A DNA stretch of 64,000 nt, taken from assembly GCA_004557455.1 (NCBI GenBank), contig SFDX01000012.1, positions 1-64,000 of the forward strand, in the 5' to 3' direction. Shown in pieces: positions 52,600-61,515 of this stretch. Position 1 is the first letter of the stretch. Each line of letters begins with the position of its first letter. This stretch comes from Akkermansia muciniphila (GTDB lineage Bacteria > Verrucomicrobiota > Verrucomicrobiia > Verrucomicrobiales > Akkermansiaceae). A program made the translations under genes and the position numbers. The notes below the pieces were generated by a model. That model was given only the letters and a program-made list of their open reading frames with translations, had not been told where the DNA came from and searched no databases.

Positions 52600-52633
52600 C
52601 CCCCGATATGGATTTTTTTGAAAAAAAGTTTGC

Positions 52634-53194
52634 TCAAGCCTCCCGAATCGGCGATTTCCAATCCCACGGGCGGTGAAAATCGGGTTTGGGGCCCTCCATG
52701 GGGGCCGTCGTGAGAAAAATTTGCTTCGGCGATTCCAGAATAGCGGCGGCGGCCAGGCGACAGGAGTCGAGAGTAAGCCCGAACCTCTCCAAAGAGGCGA
52801 GCGGCACGCGCACCTGCGCACGCCACCCCTGCTGCCCGCACACTCCCGTAGCTCGGCAGAAATCCGGAGTCAGCCGAACGGGCAGTACCTCACGCGGGCC
52901 GGCGAAAAGGCAGGCCCACCACGCCCCGCGGGGCGAGAGATTGAACTCCAGATACCGGTCTCCCGCGGCAGAGGCAATGAAGAACTCCGCCACATCCCGG
53001 TGCCACAGATTCTCCGCAAAAGTCCCCTCCCCTGCCTCGGATGCCCATGCCGCGGCGGCGCGGGAGGCGCGGAAGACGAGCTCCCCCTCCTCTATACTGA
53101 AACGAAACCCGAAAGGCGGCACCACGGTGCGCCCGAACCATTCCCGCTCGAGCAGCTGCGGCTGCCCCTCTCCGCTGTAGATACAACACTGCAT
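52634..53194 (-). CDS. CBM9-like beta-sandwich protein
   Basis: A 186-residue protein without a signal peptide. The pattern LWHRDVAEFFIA, YLEFNLSPRGAWWACLFAG and the later RVPLASL strand resemble family 9-type carbohydrate-binding domains that occur in secreted glycan-active proteins; here the domain stands alone and seems cytosolic. The start is fixed at the ATG at 53194 by the leaderless promoter, which removes 22 residues from a longer reading. Function unknown. Confidence 0.68.
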   Translation of the reverse strand: MQCCIYSGEGQPQLLEREWFGRTVVPPFGFRFSIEEGELVFRASRAAAAWASEAGEGTFAENLWHRDVAEFFIASAAGDRYLEFNLSPRGAWWACLFAGPREVLPVRLTPDFCRATGVCGQQGWRAQVRVPLASLERFGLTLDSCRLAAAAILESPKQIFLTTAPMEGPKPDFHRPWDWKSPIREA

Positions 53195-53200
53195 GCCCCC

Positions 53201-53228
53201 AGTGTAGCACACGCTGCCGCACATGCAA
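53201..53228 (-). promoter_or_regulatory. Leaderless promoter of the 53194 gene
   Basis: Minus strand: TTGCAT (53228-53223), 16-base spacer ending in TGC, TACACT (53206-53201), then 6 bases to the ATG at 53194. Confidence 0.65.
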
Positions 53229-53314
53229 GCCCAAAATGAAGCAGAAAAAAGCTTCGTCATTTTCCCGATATAAGGCTACTTTAGAAGAAAATGCGCCATC
53301 CCGCAAAAAAAGGC

Positions 53315-53343
53315 TTGCAAAATGGCTCATAAACGTGTATTCT
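53315..53343 (+). promoter_or_regulatory. Sigma-70 promoter of rpoA-rplQ
   Basis: TTGCAA (53315-53320), 17-base spacer, TATTCT (53338-53343). The transcript would have a leader of about 88 bases. Confidence 0.6.
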
Positions 53344-53403
53344 CGCCCCGCGCGGGTTTACAATCGGCCGTCGGTCCTCCATTTCTCAGGAAGCCAAGCC
53401 CGC

Positions 53404-53445
53404 ATGAAGGGAAACCCGGCCATCCATCATCATCATCATGTCTGA
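53404..53445 (+). CDS. Possible leader peptide with five His codons, overlapping rpoA
   Basis: A 13-codon frame in the rpoA leader reads MKGNPAI, five His in a row, Val, stop. Its TGA lies 8 bases inside rpoA (start 53438) in another frame. It could couple or regulate rpoA translation through histidyl-tRNA supply, or be a chance effect of CAT repeats. No start signal is visible. Confidence 0.3.
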   Translation: MKGNPAIHHHHHV

Positions 53446-54586
53446 AGAACAAAACGACAAAGAGGTCATTCAACTGGCTTATTTCGAGATTCCGAATCAA
53501 CTGCAGCGCGTGCAGGATCCCGAGGACCCGAACCACGTGACGTTCATTGCGGAACCCGTGGAGACCGGCTTCGGCCACACGCTCGGTAACTCCCTGCGCC
53601 GCGTGCTGCTCAGCTCGCTGGAGGGGGCGGCCATCACCAGCGTGCGCATCGCCGGTGCCCAGCATGAGTTCACGTCCCTGCCCGGTGTGGTGGAGGATGT
53701 GACGGAGATCATCCTGAACCTCAAGAAGGTGAAGTTCAAGCACCACGGCAAGGAGGCCCGCACGCTTTCCCTGCGCGTCAGCAAGCAGGGCGTCGTCACC
53801 GCCGGGGATATTCAGGAGGACCACATCTACAGCGTGGTGAACAAGGATCAGGTCATCTGCCACTTGGACCAGAACACAATTTTTGACTGCGAGTTCGAGG
53901 TGAACGTGGGCCGCGGCTTCCACACCTCCGTGGAGAACAACGACCGCGAGCGCCCCATCGGCATCATCCCCATCGACTCCATCTTCTCCCCCGTCACGCG
54001 TGTGAAGTACGCCGTGGAGAATGCCCGTGTGGGCCAGATGACAGAGTTCGATAAGCTGGTGCTGGATGTGTGGACGGACGGTCGCGTGAACCCGAACGAT
54101 GCGATGCTTCAGGCTGCGGTGATTCTGCGCCACCACTTGGATGTGTTCATCGGCGGTAACGGCGACAGCGTGTCGATTGACACCGTCTCCGGCACGAGCC
54201 AGGATGCGAACACGGCCCAGCTGCGCCGCTTGCTGAACACGAGCGTCAACGAGATCGAGCTCTCCGTGCGCGCCGCCAACTGCCTGAACAACGCCAACAT
54301 CACCACCGTCGGCCAGCTGGCCATGAAGACGGAGGCTGACATGCTCAAGTACCGCAACTTCGGTAAGAAGTCCCTCAACGAGATTAAGGACAAGCTCAAC
54401 CAGCTGGGTCTGGCCCTCGGCATGAAGATCGACCCGAAGATGCTCGTGAATACGGCCGCTCCCGCCGCCCATGCCCGCGAGAGTGCCGAGGAGTCCCGCG
54501 CTTCCGACCTGCAAGCCCTCATTACCCAGAACATCGACTTCTACGGGGCCGATGTGGAGGACGACGAGGACGAAATCGACGAGTAA
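53438..54586 (+). CDS. rpoA: RNA polymerase subunit alpha
   Basis: Scaffold subunit that assembles beta and beta' and contacts promoters and activators. 382 residues. The N-terminal domain has VETGFGHTLGNSLRRVLLSSLEGAAI; the C-terminal domain, from about residue 260, has LSVRAANCLNNANITTVGQL and NFGKKSLNEIKDKL. The tail after residue 330 is longer than usual, acidic at the end. In most bacteria rpoA follows rpsM-rpsK-rpsD; here the upstream neighbour is a divergent unrelated gene and rpoA has its own promoter. Confidence 0.97.
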   Translation: MSEEQNDKEVIQLAYFEIPNQLQRVQDPEDPNHVTFIAEPVETGFGHTLGNSLRRVLLSSLEGAAITSVRIAGAQHEFTSLPGVVEDVTEIILNLKKVKFKHHGKEARTLSLRVSKQGVVTAGDIQEDHIYSVVNKDQVICHLDQNTIFDCEFEVNVGRGFHTSVENNDRERPIGIIPIDSIFSPVTRVKYAVENARVGQMTEFDKLVLDVWTDGRVNPNDAMLQAAVILRHHLDVFIGGNGDSVSIDTVSGTSQDANTAQLRRLLNTSVNEIELSVRAANCLNNANITTVGQLAMKTEADMLKYRNFGKKSLNEIKDKLNQLGLALGMKIDPKMLVNTAAPAAHARESAEESRASDLQALITQNIDFYGADVEDDEDEIDE

Positions 54587-54625
54587 ACCATTTCCGACAA
54601 CAAACATATAATATACTGAACGACC

Positions 54626-55108
54626 ATGAGACACGGAGTTAAAAAGGCCAAGCTGCAGCGCACGGCCTCCCACCGCAAGGCGCTTCTTGCCAACCAGGCA
54701 TGCAGCCTCATCAGCAACGGACGCATCACCACCACGCTGGCCAAGGCCAAGGCCCTGCGCCCCTATGTGGAGAAGCTCATCACGCTGGGCAAGAACGGCA
54801 GCCTGCACGCCCGCCGCCAGGCTCTGGCCACCCTGCCGCAACCCAAGGTTGTTGCCAAGCTCTTCAGCGTGGTGGCCGAGGCTACCAAGGACCGCCAAGG
54901 CGGTTACACCCGCATCGTGAAGCTCGGCCAGCGCAAGACGGACAGCGCGCCGATGGCCCTCATCGAGATCATCGACCTGCCCCAGCTGCAGGCCCCCGTT
55001 GCCCCGTCCACCACCACCGGCAGCGGCTCCGCTGACACGACCACCACCACCACGACCACGGAGGTGACTCCCGCGGCCGAGACCCCGTCCACAACCACGG
55101 AGGCCTAA
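54626..55108 (+). CDS. rplQ: 50S ribosomal protein L17 with Thr-rich tail
   Basis: 160 residues. The first 118 or so are L17: MRHGVKKAKLQRTASHRKALL, LITNGRITT-type segment, GGYTRIVKLGQRKTDSAPMA. After the usual end there are about 35 residues made mostly of Thr, Ala, Pro and Ser with a run of eight Thr, a low-complexity extension I do not know from L17. It lies 39 bases after rpoA, the standard rpoA-rplQ pairing, and ends at a strong terminator. Confidence 0.95.
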   Translation: MRHGVKKAKLQRTASHRKALLANQACSLISNGRITTTLAKAKALRPYVEKLITLGKNGSLHARRQALATLPQPKVVAKLFSVVAEATKDRQGGYTRIVKLGQRKTDSAPMALIEIIDLPQLQAPVAPSTTTGSGSADTTTTTTTTEVTPAAETPSTTTEA

Positions 55109-55130
55109 GCCACCGAACCAAATCTACCGA

Positions 55131-55166
55131 AACACCGTCGGGCAACAAACAGCCCGGCGGTGTTTT
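55131..55166 (+). terminator. Terminator of rpoA-rplQ
   Basis: 13-bp stem AACACCGTCGGGC/GCCCGGCGGTGTT (one G-U pair) followed by TT. Confidence 0.75.
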
Positions 55167-55187
55167 GACGTGTGGCGCGGGAAAGGA

Positions 55188-55216
55188 TTGACAGGGGGCG
55201 GGCCCTGTGGTAGAGT
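55188..55216 (+). promoter_or_regulatory. Sigma-70 promoter of tyrS
   Basis: TTGACA (55188-55193), 17-base spacer ending in TGG, TAGAGT (55211-55216), 27 bases before the ATG at 55244. Confidence 0.7.
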
Positions 55217-55243
55217 GGTGGGCAAACAGACCACACGCGAGTG

Positions 55244-56470
55244 ATGACATTATACGAAGACTTGGAATGGCGAGGGCTGATTAACCAGGTATCCAGCCCG
55301 GAACTGAAGGACAAGCTGAACGCCGGGGGGATGACCTTCTACATCGGCACGGATCCGACGGCGGACAGCCTGCACTTGGGGCATTACTCCAGCTTCCTGA
55401 TTACGCGGCGGTTGGCGGCGGCAGGGCACAAGCCGCTGCTGTTGGTGGGCATGGCGACCGGCCTCATCGGCGATCCGCGCGGCACGGTGGAGCGCGAGCT
55501 GAAGCAGCGCGAGGAGGTGATGCGCAATTACGAGAGCCTCAAGAAGCAGGTGGAGCAGCTCTTCGGCTTCGAGGTGGTCAACAATTATGACTGGATCGGC
55601 AAGATGACGGTCATCGACTACTTCCGCGAGTTCGGCAAGTACATCAACGTGGGCTACATGCTCACCAAGGACCATGTGCGCCGGCAGATGGAAAGCGGCA
55701 TCTCCTACGCAGAGTTCTCGTACATGCTCATCCAGGCCATCGACTTCAAGCACCTGCATGAGACCCGCGGCGTTGACCTGCAAGTGGCGGGCAGCGACCA
55801 GTGGGGCAACATCACCACCGGTATCGAGCTCATCCGCAAGACCACGGGGGATGAGGTGTACGCCCTGACCATGCCGTTGGTGACGGACGCACAGGGCAAC
55901 AAGTTCGGCAAGAGCGAAGGGAACGCCCTGTGGCTGGACAAAGAGAAGACGAGCAGCTACGAGCTCTACCAGTTCCTGCTGAACACGGACGACGCCTGCG
56001 TCATCAGCTACCTGAAACGCCTCACCTTCCTCACCCGCGAGCAGATCGAGGCCCTGGAGGCCGAGCAAACCGCCCATCCGGAGCAGCGCCCCGCCCAAAA
56101 GGCCCTGGCGCGCGAGATCATCACCGACCTGCACGGCAGGGAGGAGTACGAGCACGCAGTCGAGATCAGCGAGAAACTCTTCGCCGGCGACTACCGCAGC
56201 CTGTCCCTGCGGGACATCCTGGCCGGCATGAGCAAGGTGCCTCATGTCACCCTGAAACCGGGTCCGCTGGCGGAGGTACTGACCGATGCGAGGGTGTGCA
56301 GCTCCCGACGCGAGGCGCGGCAATTCATCACCCAAGGGGCTATCTCCGTGAACGGCGAAGTCATCAAAGACGCCGCGCGAGAGCTGACGGCAGCCGATGC
56401 GCTGGAGGGGCGCGTGGTCATTATCCGCCGGGGCAAGAAGAAGTTTTACTTAGGGGAGCTGCAGGCATGA
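55244..56470 (+). CDS. tyrS: Tyrosyl-tRNA synthetase
   Basis: Class I synthetase charging tRNA-Tyr. 408 residues. The HIGH-type motif is in DPTADSLHLGHYSS near residue 38, the KMSKS-type motif is KFGKSEGN near 226, and the tyrosine pocket block QVAGSDQWGNITTG lies between. An S4 RNA-binding domain fills the last 70 residues (SRREARQFITQGAISVNG). A GTG three bases upstream is a possible alternative start. Its stop overlaps the next ATG by 4 bases. Confidence 0.95.
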   Translation: MTLYEDLEWRGLINQVSSPELKDKLNAGGMTFYIGTDPTADSLHLGHYSSFLITRRLAAAGHKPLLLVGMATGLIGDPRGTVERELKQREEVMRNYESLKKQVEQLFGFEVVNNYDWIGKMTVIDYFREFGKYINVGYMLTKDHVRRQMESGISYAEFSYMLIQAIDFKHLHETRGVDLQVAGSDQWGNITTGIELIRKTTGDEVYALTMPLVTDAQGNKFGKSEGNALWLDKEKTSSYELYQFLLNTDDACVISYLKRLTFLTREQIEALEAEQTAHPEQRPAQKALAREIITDLHGREEYEHAVEISEKLFAGDYRSLSLRDILAGMSKVPHVTLKPGPLAEVLTDARVCSSRREARQFITQGAISVNGEVIKDAARELTAADALEGRVVIIRRGKKKFYLGELQA

Positions 56471-57249
56471 GGAAAGCCGCCCTGCTGCTGACGTCTGCGG
56501 TGCTGCTCCTCCCCACGGTGCAGGCGGAACCTGCCCCCGCGCCGGGCCAGCCTGCGGCACAGGCCCCTGCCCGGCCCACAGAGGAAACCGCCACGCAGGT
56601 GAAGCGCCTGCTGCTGGGTCGCGACATTCGCACTGCGCTGGCAGCGGGACGCACCACACCGGAGAACCTGCGGCAGTGCGCAGCGGAGGCCCGAGCAGCC
56701 GGCTTGGACGAGCTGGCCGACTTGGCCGAGGGAGAGGCCGATGAGCACCGCTCCCGCCGCGAGCGCCACGAACTGCGCCGGCAGTGGGAGCAGCGCGTTG
56801 CCGAGCTCGGGATCGATGAGCGGGACATCGCGCACTTTGTCCTCAGCGTAGGCCCGGAGGTGGCGGCAGGGGTACTCGACCGCCTGCCGTTGCGGGCTCT
56901 TTTCAACATACCGAGCGAGGCACAGTGCTCCGCCCCTGCCCTGCAACTGCAAGTACACAAGGCAGCCGGGGCCGTCCCGCAGTTGGTGAAGGTATATTCA
57001 GGCATCCACAGCCCGGAGACCGCAGAAGCCGCCCTGCCGGAGCTCCTGCCGCCCTTCTGCGCCTTTATCTCCACCCAACCTCTGCGCCTGCTGGCCCCGG
57101 AACCCCTGCGGGAAGCAGTCTACGCGCAACATGCCGAACGCATCCGCGCGCTGCCCCTGCCGCAGCTTAATGAACAGCAGCAACGCCTGCAGGCGGCGGA
57201 GTACTACGGCAATGCCACCCTGCGTGCGCTGGATTGCCTGCTGCGCTGA
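56467..57249 (+). CDS. Secreted helical protein of unknown function
   Basis: A 260-residue protein with a signal peptide (MRKAALLLTSAVLLLPTVQA). A Pro/Ala-rich linker follows, then a helical, Arg/Glu-rich region (about 45-125) and a second Leu/Ala/Pro-rich helical part. No family is recognised. The ATG overlaps the tyrS stop (ATGA), so it is translated with tyrS, although it has no evident tie to tRNA charging. Confidence 0.68.
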   Translation: MRKAALLLTSAVLLLPTVQAEPAPAPGQPAAQAPARPTEETATQVKRLLLGRDIRTALAAGRTTPENLRQCAAEARAAGLDELADLAEGEADEHRSRRERHELRRQWEQRVAELGIDERDIAHFVLSVGPEVAAGVLDRLPLRALFNIPSEAQCSAPALQLQVHKAAGAVPQLVKVYSGIHSPETAEAALPELLPPFCAFISTQPLRLLAPEPLREAVYAQHAERIRALPLPQLNEQQQRLQAAEYYGNATLRALDCLLR

Positions 57250-57285
57250 AAACGCCATAAAAATGCGTCATGCGCTATTCTGCGC

Positions 57286-57314
57286 TTGCTTTTTACCGGC
57301 ACATCACGTACAAT
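57286..57314 (+). promoter_or_regulatory. Sigma-70 promoter of tig
   Basis: TTGCTT (57286-57291), 17-base spacer, TACAAT (57309-57314), about 36 bases of leader. Confidence 0.6.
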
Positions 57315-57356
57315 GCTTCGGCAGCTTTTACCGCAAATTTCTAACACACATTCAAG

Positions 57357-58718
57357 ATGAATATCACCATCAACAAGACCAGCGATTGCGAGGCACAGGT
57401 TACCGCAACGGTCCCGGCCGATGTCGTAAGCGAGAAGAAGAACCGCATCCTTGCGGCCATCACCCGGAGCGTCCGCATACCGGGTTTCCGCCCCGGTAAG
57501 ACCCCCACTTCCGTTGTAGCCAAGCGCTATGCCGAGGAGCTGCAAGCCGAGTTGGAGCAGGACCTGAGCCAGGATCTGCAGAACGAGGTGGCCACTCAGC
57601 ACGCCGAGCTGACCGTGATGGAGTACAGCGAAATCAGCTTTGAGAAGCAGGACGACGGCTCTTACACCCTGAGCACCACCGCCACTGTCATCCCCGAGTT
57701 CGAGCTGCCGGAGTACAAGGGGCTGGAGGTTACCCTGCCCGCAGTCAACGTGACGGACGAGGATGTGGACAAGGCCCTGCAGAACGTGGCCGATGCGCGC
57801 GCCGAGTTCGTGACGGTGGAACGTGCCGCCGCCAAGGGTGACCTGCTGAAGCTGGACTTCACCACCGAGGTCGAGGGACAGAAGCCCTCCGACTTCTGCG
57901 GCGAGCCCGTCGGCATCATGGACGGTCGGGAGGGTTACACCCTTTCCACCGCAGACAACGCCTTCATCCCCGGTTGGTCGGACGGCCTTATCGGCTTGGC
58001 TGCCGGCGAGACCAAGGAGCTCGTGCTCACCATGCCGGAGGACTTCGTCTACGACAAGCTGGCCGGTAAGGAGATGACCTTCCGCTGCAAGGTTACCGAG
58101 GTGCAGGAGCGCCGTGTGCCGGAGGTGAACGAGGAACTCTTCGCCGAGATGCTGCCCGGTAAGAACATGGACGAGATCCGCACCATCGTCCGTGAGAACC
58201 TTCAGCACCGCAAGGAGCAGGAGAACGAGGAGGCCAAGGCCGACCAAGTGACGGAGCAGCTGGCAGACAAGCTCTCCTATGCCCTGCCGCAGAAGATGAT
58301 CGACACCGAGAACAACAACACCATTCGCCGCAAGATGCAGGAGGCCCTGCAGAAGGGTGACTACGCCGCGCTCAAGGATACCGAGGCCTTCCGCCAAAAC
58401 TGCCTCCCGGAGACGGAGCGCAACCTGCGCGTCTACTTCGCCCTGCAGAAGATCGCCGGCATCGAGCACGTGACCGCCACGGACGATGAGCTCATCCGCG
58501 CCGTCGCAGCCCTGGCCGAGCAGGAGGGCGAGAAGAACCTCCGCAAGTACATTCAGAAGCTGCAGCGCGCCAACCGCCTCACCGGTATCCGCATGTCCAT
58601 CGTCACCTCCAAGGTGCTGGATCTGCTGACCCGCAACGCCAAGGTGACCTACACGGGTGCCGAGGAAGCCCCCGCCGCCGCAGAGGCTCCCGCCGAGGCC
58701 CCGGCCGAGCAGGCCTGA
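57357..58718 (+). CDS. tig: Trigger factor
   Basis: Ribosome-bound chaperone that shields nascent chains. 453 residues. The ribosome-docking signature GFRPGKTP is near residue 44. A PPIase (FKBP-like) domain follows at about 150-245 (GDLLKLDFTTEVEGQ to AGKEMTFRCKVTEVQER), then the helical C-terminal arms. The last 20 residues are an Ala/Pro/Glu-rich tail. In many genomes clpP-clpX follows tig; here it does not. Confidence 0.95.
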   Translation: MNITINKTSDCEAQVTATVPADVVSEKKNRILAAITRSVRIPGFRPGKTPTSVVAKRYAEELQAELEQDLSQDLQNEVATQHAELTVMEYSEISFEKQDDGSYTLSTTATVIPEFELPEYKGLEVTLPAVNVTDEDVDKALQNVADARAEFVTVERAAAKGDLLKLDFTTEVEGQKPSDFCGEPVGIMDGREGYTLSTADNAFIPGWSDGLIGLAAGETKELVLTMPEDFVYDKLAGKEMTFRCKVTEVQERRVPEVNEELFAEMLPGKNMDEIRTIVRENLQHRKEQENEEAKADQVTEQLADKLSYALPQKMIDTENNNTIRRKMQEALQKGDYAALKDTEAFRQNCLPETERNLRVYFALQKIAGIEHVTATDDELIRAVAALAEQEGEKNLRKYIQKLQRANRLTGIRMSIVTSKVLDLLTRNAKVTYTGAEEAPAAAEAPAEAPAEQA

Positions 58719-58744
58719 CGCCCTGCAAACACAGGCTTTCCGCA

Positions 58745-58785
58745 GGGGGCAGTTCTCCGCACTCGGGGGCTGCCCCCTTCCCTTT
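58745..58785 (+). terminator. Terminator of tig
   Basis: GGGGGCAG (58745-58752) pairs with CTGCCCCC (58770-58777), followed by TTCCCTTT. Confidence 0.6.
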
Positions 58786-58818
58786 CCCCACGAAACGCCG
58801 CCGCCGCGTATATTTTGC

Positions 58819-58847
58819 TTGCCAAATGCTCAAAGCGGGGCTAGAAT
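58819..58847 (+). promoter_or_regulatory. Sigma-70 promoter of the aminotransferase gene
   Basis: TTGCCA (58819-58824), 17-base spacer, TAGAAT (58842-58847), leaving a leader of about 57 bases. Confidence 0.65.
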
Positions 58848-58910
58848 AGGGGCGCGGGCGCAAGTGCGCGCGAACCCCGCATCTTTTAACATCGACAGTT
58901 TACCTACACA

Positions 58911-60083
58911 ATGGAATCAAACTTTATATCGGACTACATTTCGGCCCTGCAGCCCTCGCTCACCCTCGCCGTTACCAACCGCGCCAAGGAGATGAAGGCC
59001 GCAGGCGAGCAGGTTTTCGGCCTCGCAGGCGGTGAGCCGGACAAGGACACTCCGGAGAACATCAAGCAGGCGGCAATCCGCGCGCTCAACGAGGGCAAGA
59101 CCAAGTACACGCCCTCCGTGGGTCTCCCCGCCCTCCGCCAAGCCATCAGTGACAAGCTGAAGCGCGACAACGGGCTGGACTACGACATCGACCAGATCTG
59201 CGTGACCGCCGGTGCCAAGCCCGCCGTCTACCAGGCCCTGCGCGCCGTCCTCAACCCCGGGGACGAGGTCATCATCCCCTCCCCCTACTGGGTGAGCTAC
59301 CCCTCCATGGTGCAGATCTGCGGCGGCACCCCCGTATTCGTGGAGACGAAGGCCGAGAACGGCTGGAAGATTACCGCCGAGGAGTTCGAGGCGGCCATGA
59401 CCCCGCGCACCAAGATGATCATCCTCACCACCCCGCACAACCCCACGGGTGCCGTCTACTCCAAGGAGGAGCTGCTCGCCATCGGCGAGGTCGCGCTGGA
59501 AGAGGACATCCTCATCATCGCGGATGAAATTTACGAGCACCTCATCTATGATGGTCAGAAGCACGTCTCCATGGCTTCCCTCAGCCCGGAGCTCTACAAC
59601 ATCACCATCACCATCAACGGCTTCTCCAAGGGCTACGCCATGACCGGCTGGCGCCTCGGTTACTCCGCCGCTCCCAAGAACATCGCTAAGTACATCAAGC
59701 TCATTCAGGACCACACCGCCTCCAACACCACCACCTTTGCCCAATACGGTGCCATCGAGGCCCTCACCGGTGACCAGAGCTTCATCGATGACCTGCGGGA
59801 GGAGTACGACTTCCGCCGTAACTACGTCTATGACCGCCTTTCCAAGATGCCCAAGGTCAAGGTCGTCAAGCCGCAGGGTGCTTTCTACTTCTTCCTGGAC
59901 CTCTCCGAGCTCGGCATGGGCTCCGTTGAGCTCTGCAACAAGCTTCTGGAGCGCTACAAGGTTGCGGCCGTCCCCGGCATCGCTTTCGGCAACGACCACG
60001 CCATCCGCATCTCCTACTGCACCTCGCTGGACATCCTCAAGGAGGGCCTCGACCGCCTCGAGGAGTTCTGCAAGAAGTGCTGA
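58911..60083 (+). CDS. Aspartate aminotransferase-type class I aminotransferase
   Basis: A 390-residue PLP enzyme of the AspB/AAT subgroup I-gamma. Blocks: SLTLAVTNRAKEMKAAG, LAGGEPDKDTP, TAGAKPAVYQAL, PHNPTGAVYS, IADEIYEHLIYDG, the PLP lysine in NGFSKGYAMTGWRLGY, and a C-terminal AIRISYCTS with the substrate Arg. It should move amino groups between aspartate and 2-oxoglutarate; some members also accept prephenate. It stands as a single gene with its own promoter. Confidence 0.93.
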   Translation: MESNFISDYISALQPSLTLAVTNRAKEMKAAGEQVFGLAGGEPDKDTPENIKQAAIRALNEGKTKYTPSVGLPALRQAISDKLKRDNGLDYDIDQICVTAGAKPAVYQALRAVLNPGDEVIIPSPYWVSYPSMVQICGGTPVFVETKAENGWKITAEEFEAAMTPRTKMIILTTPHNPTGAVYSKEELLAIGEVALEEDILIIADEIYEHLIYDGQKHVSMASLSPELYNITITINGFSKGYAMTGWRLGYSAAPKNIAKYIKLIQDHTASNTTTFAQYGAIEALTGDQSFIDDLREEYDFRRNYVYDRLSKMPKVKVVKPQGAFYFFLDLSELGMGSVELCNKLLERYKVAAVPGIAFGNDHAIRISYCTSLDILKEGLDRLEEFCKKC

Positions 60084-60095
60084 CCTCCTCCCCTC

Positions 60096-60122
60096 TGTCC
60101 CCGGCCTCACCCGCCGGGGACA
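60096..60122 (+). terminator. Hairpin after the aminotransferase gene
   Basis: Perfect 10-bp stem TGTCCCCGGC/GCCGGGGACA with a 7-base loop, 13 bases past the stop. No T-run follows. Confidence 0.5.
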
Positions 60123-60208
60123 GGGGTATACCCTAAGCTCCGCATCCCCGCTACCCCGTTGAAGCGCGACAGCATAGAATGCCCCCCCTCAACTCTGCAT
60201 CCGGAAGA

Positions 60209-61246
60209 ATGAAAAACGGCATCATACGCAATCTCGTGAAGGCGGTCATGCTTTTCATCGGTAACTGTGTCGCTCCCCTTATGGCCGAAGAGTCCCCCCA
60301 TGAATCGTGTGCTCCTGCGGAGCATGCGAGCGTCAGGATGACGGACAGCAAGGGGGCCGGTCTCGAACTTCGGGGCACAGTGCGCCTCGGGGACCAAGAG
60401 GGGGCTCTGCATTTCGCCGCCGTTCCCGAGCAGAAGGAGTCCCTGCGAGAGTGGACGCAGGAGCGCATCGGTCAGCGCGTGATGGTCGGGATTACCTTGG
60501 AGGACGGGCGCACGGAGGATGTAATTGTGCCGATCATCGCCGCCCTTCCGGGTGAGTTTCAGCTGGGGGGAGTGTCTCTTGACTTCCTGAACGGACAGGA
60601 AATCCCCCCGGAGGATATGCCGTGGCTCTACAACGAGGCCGAGAAGGGCGATGCCGAGGCTCAACTGCTGATGGGTAATTGTTTCTGCATCGGCCGGAAT
60701 GTCCCGAAATCCCTTGAAAAAGCCGTGACATGGTGGCGCAAGGCGGCCAAACAGGGAGCCTCGGAGGCGATGTACAACCTGGGTTGTGCTTATTCCCTCG
60801 GCGAAGGTGTACCACAGAGTGATGACGAAGCCTATCAGTGGTGGCGCAGGGGAGCAGAAGCGGGCGATGTCCGCTCACAAACGGCACTGGGGGATTGTTA
60901 TCGCGATGGGATGGGTGTATCGCCCTCTGAAGCCGAGGCCCTGAAGTGGTGGCGCAAAGCGGCAGAGCAGAACTTTCCGGAAGCTCAATATAATCTGGCC
61001 TATTGCTATGCAGAAGGCATCGGGGTCGAGCAATCATACGAAGATGCCGTCTTGTGGTTCAGCAGGGCCGCAGCGCAGGGGGATGAGATGGCCATGTACA
61101 GCTTGGCTCATTTTTATGAGCAGGGATTGGGGGTGGAAAAAGACCCGGAGTGGGCAATACTCCTGTACTTAAACGCAGCAACGAGGGGCTACCGACCCGC
61201 GCAGGAAGTTCTGGAAGAAAGGGGGCTGTGGAAGCAGGAGGAATGA
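60209..61246 (+). CDS. Secreted Sel1-repeat protein
   Basis: A 345-residue protein. The start MKNGIIRNLVKAVMLFIGNC gives a signal-like hydrophobic segment ending in APLMA. Residues about 40-130 form a small beta-rich domain. Five Sel1 repeats follow (each with AxxxLGxxYxxGxGVxxxxxxAxxWWRKAAExG), a helical solenoid for protein binding. An ATG 30 bases upstream overlaps a TAGAAT -10-like element (60175-60180) and is rejected. The partner is unknown. Confidence 0.85.
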   Translation: MKNGIIRNLVKAVMLFIGNCVAPLMAEESPHESCAPAEHASVRMTDSKGAGLELRGTVRLGDQEGALHFAAVPEQKESLREWTQERIGQRVMVGITLEDGRTEDVIVPIIAALPGEFQLGGVSLDFLNGQEIPPEDMPWLYNEAEKGDAEAQLLMGNCFCIGRNVPKSLEKAVTWWRKAAKQGASEAMYNLGCAYSLGEGVPQSDDEAYQWWRRGAEAGDVRSQTALGDCYRDGMGVSPSEAEALKWWRKAAEQNFPEAQYNLAYCYAEGIGVEQSYEDAVLWFSRAAAQGDEMAMYSLAHFYEQGLGVEKDPEWAILLYLNAATRGYRPAQEVLEERGLWKQEE

Positions 61247-61515
61247 CCGATTTCCGGAGAGCACGCTTGTCCGGATACAAGAGTGTGAAAATGTGCTCCG
61301 TTGATGCACCAATTTGATGACACAGAGGCCCTCGGCGATGCCGGGTACCTCATGCGCATCGGGCAAGGCCGCGCCATGCCCTACGCGCGGCGGGAGAGTT
61401 GACTTCCGCCCATCGTAACAGCAAGCTGCCGGAAACGGATGGGGGTGCCCGGCTGCGTGCAGACGGCATGCCGCCGAGGTGGTGATTTTTTGATGTTTTG
61501 AGGAAATTTCACAAA
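61247..61515. other. Gap before the toxin-antitoxin locus, no recognised gene
   Basis: A mixed-composition stretch. A 32-codon frame (61304-61402) opens with ATG but has no promoter or family match. Fragments on the minus strand do not match anything I know. It may hold the remnant of a decayed gene. Confidence 0.35.

Noticed and set aside
61304-61402. 32-codon open frame before the toxin gene
   Set aside because: No promoter, family or conservation evidence; such short frames arise by chance.
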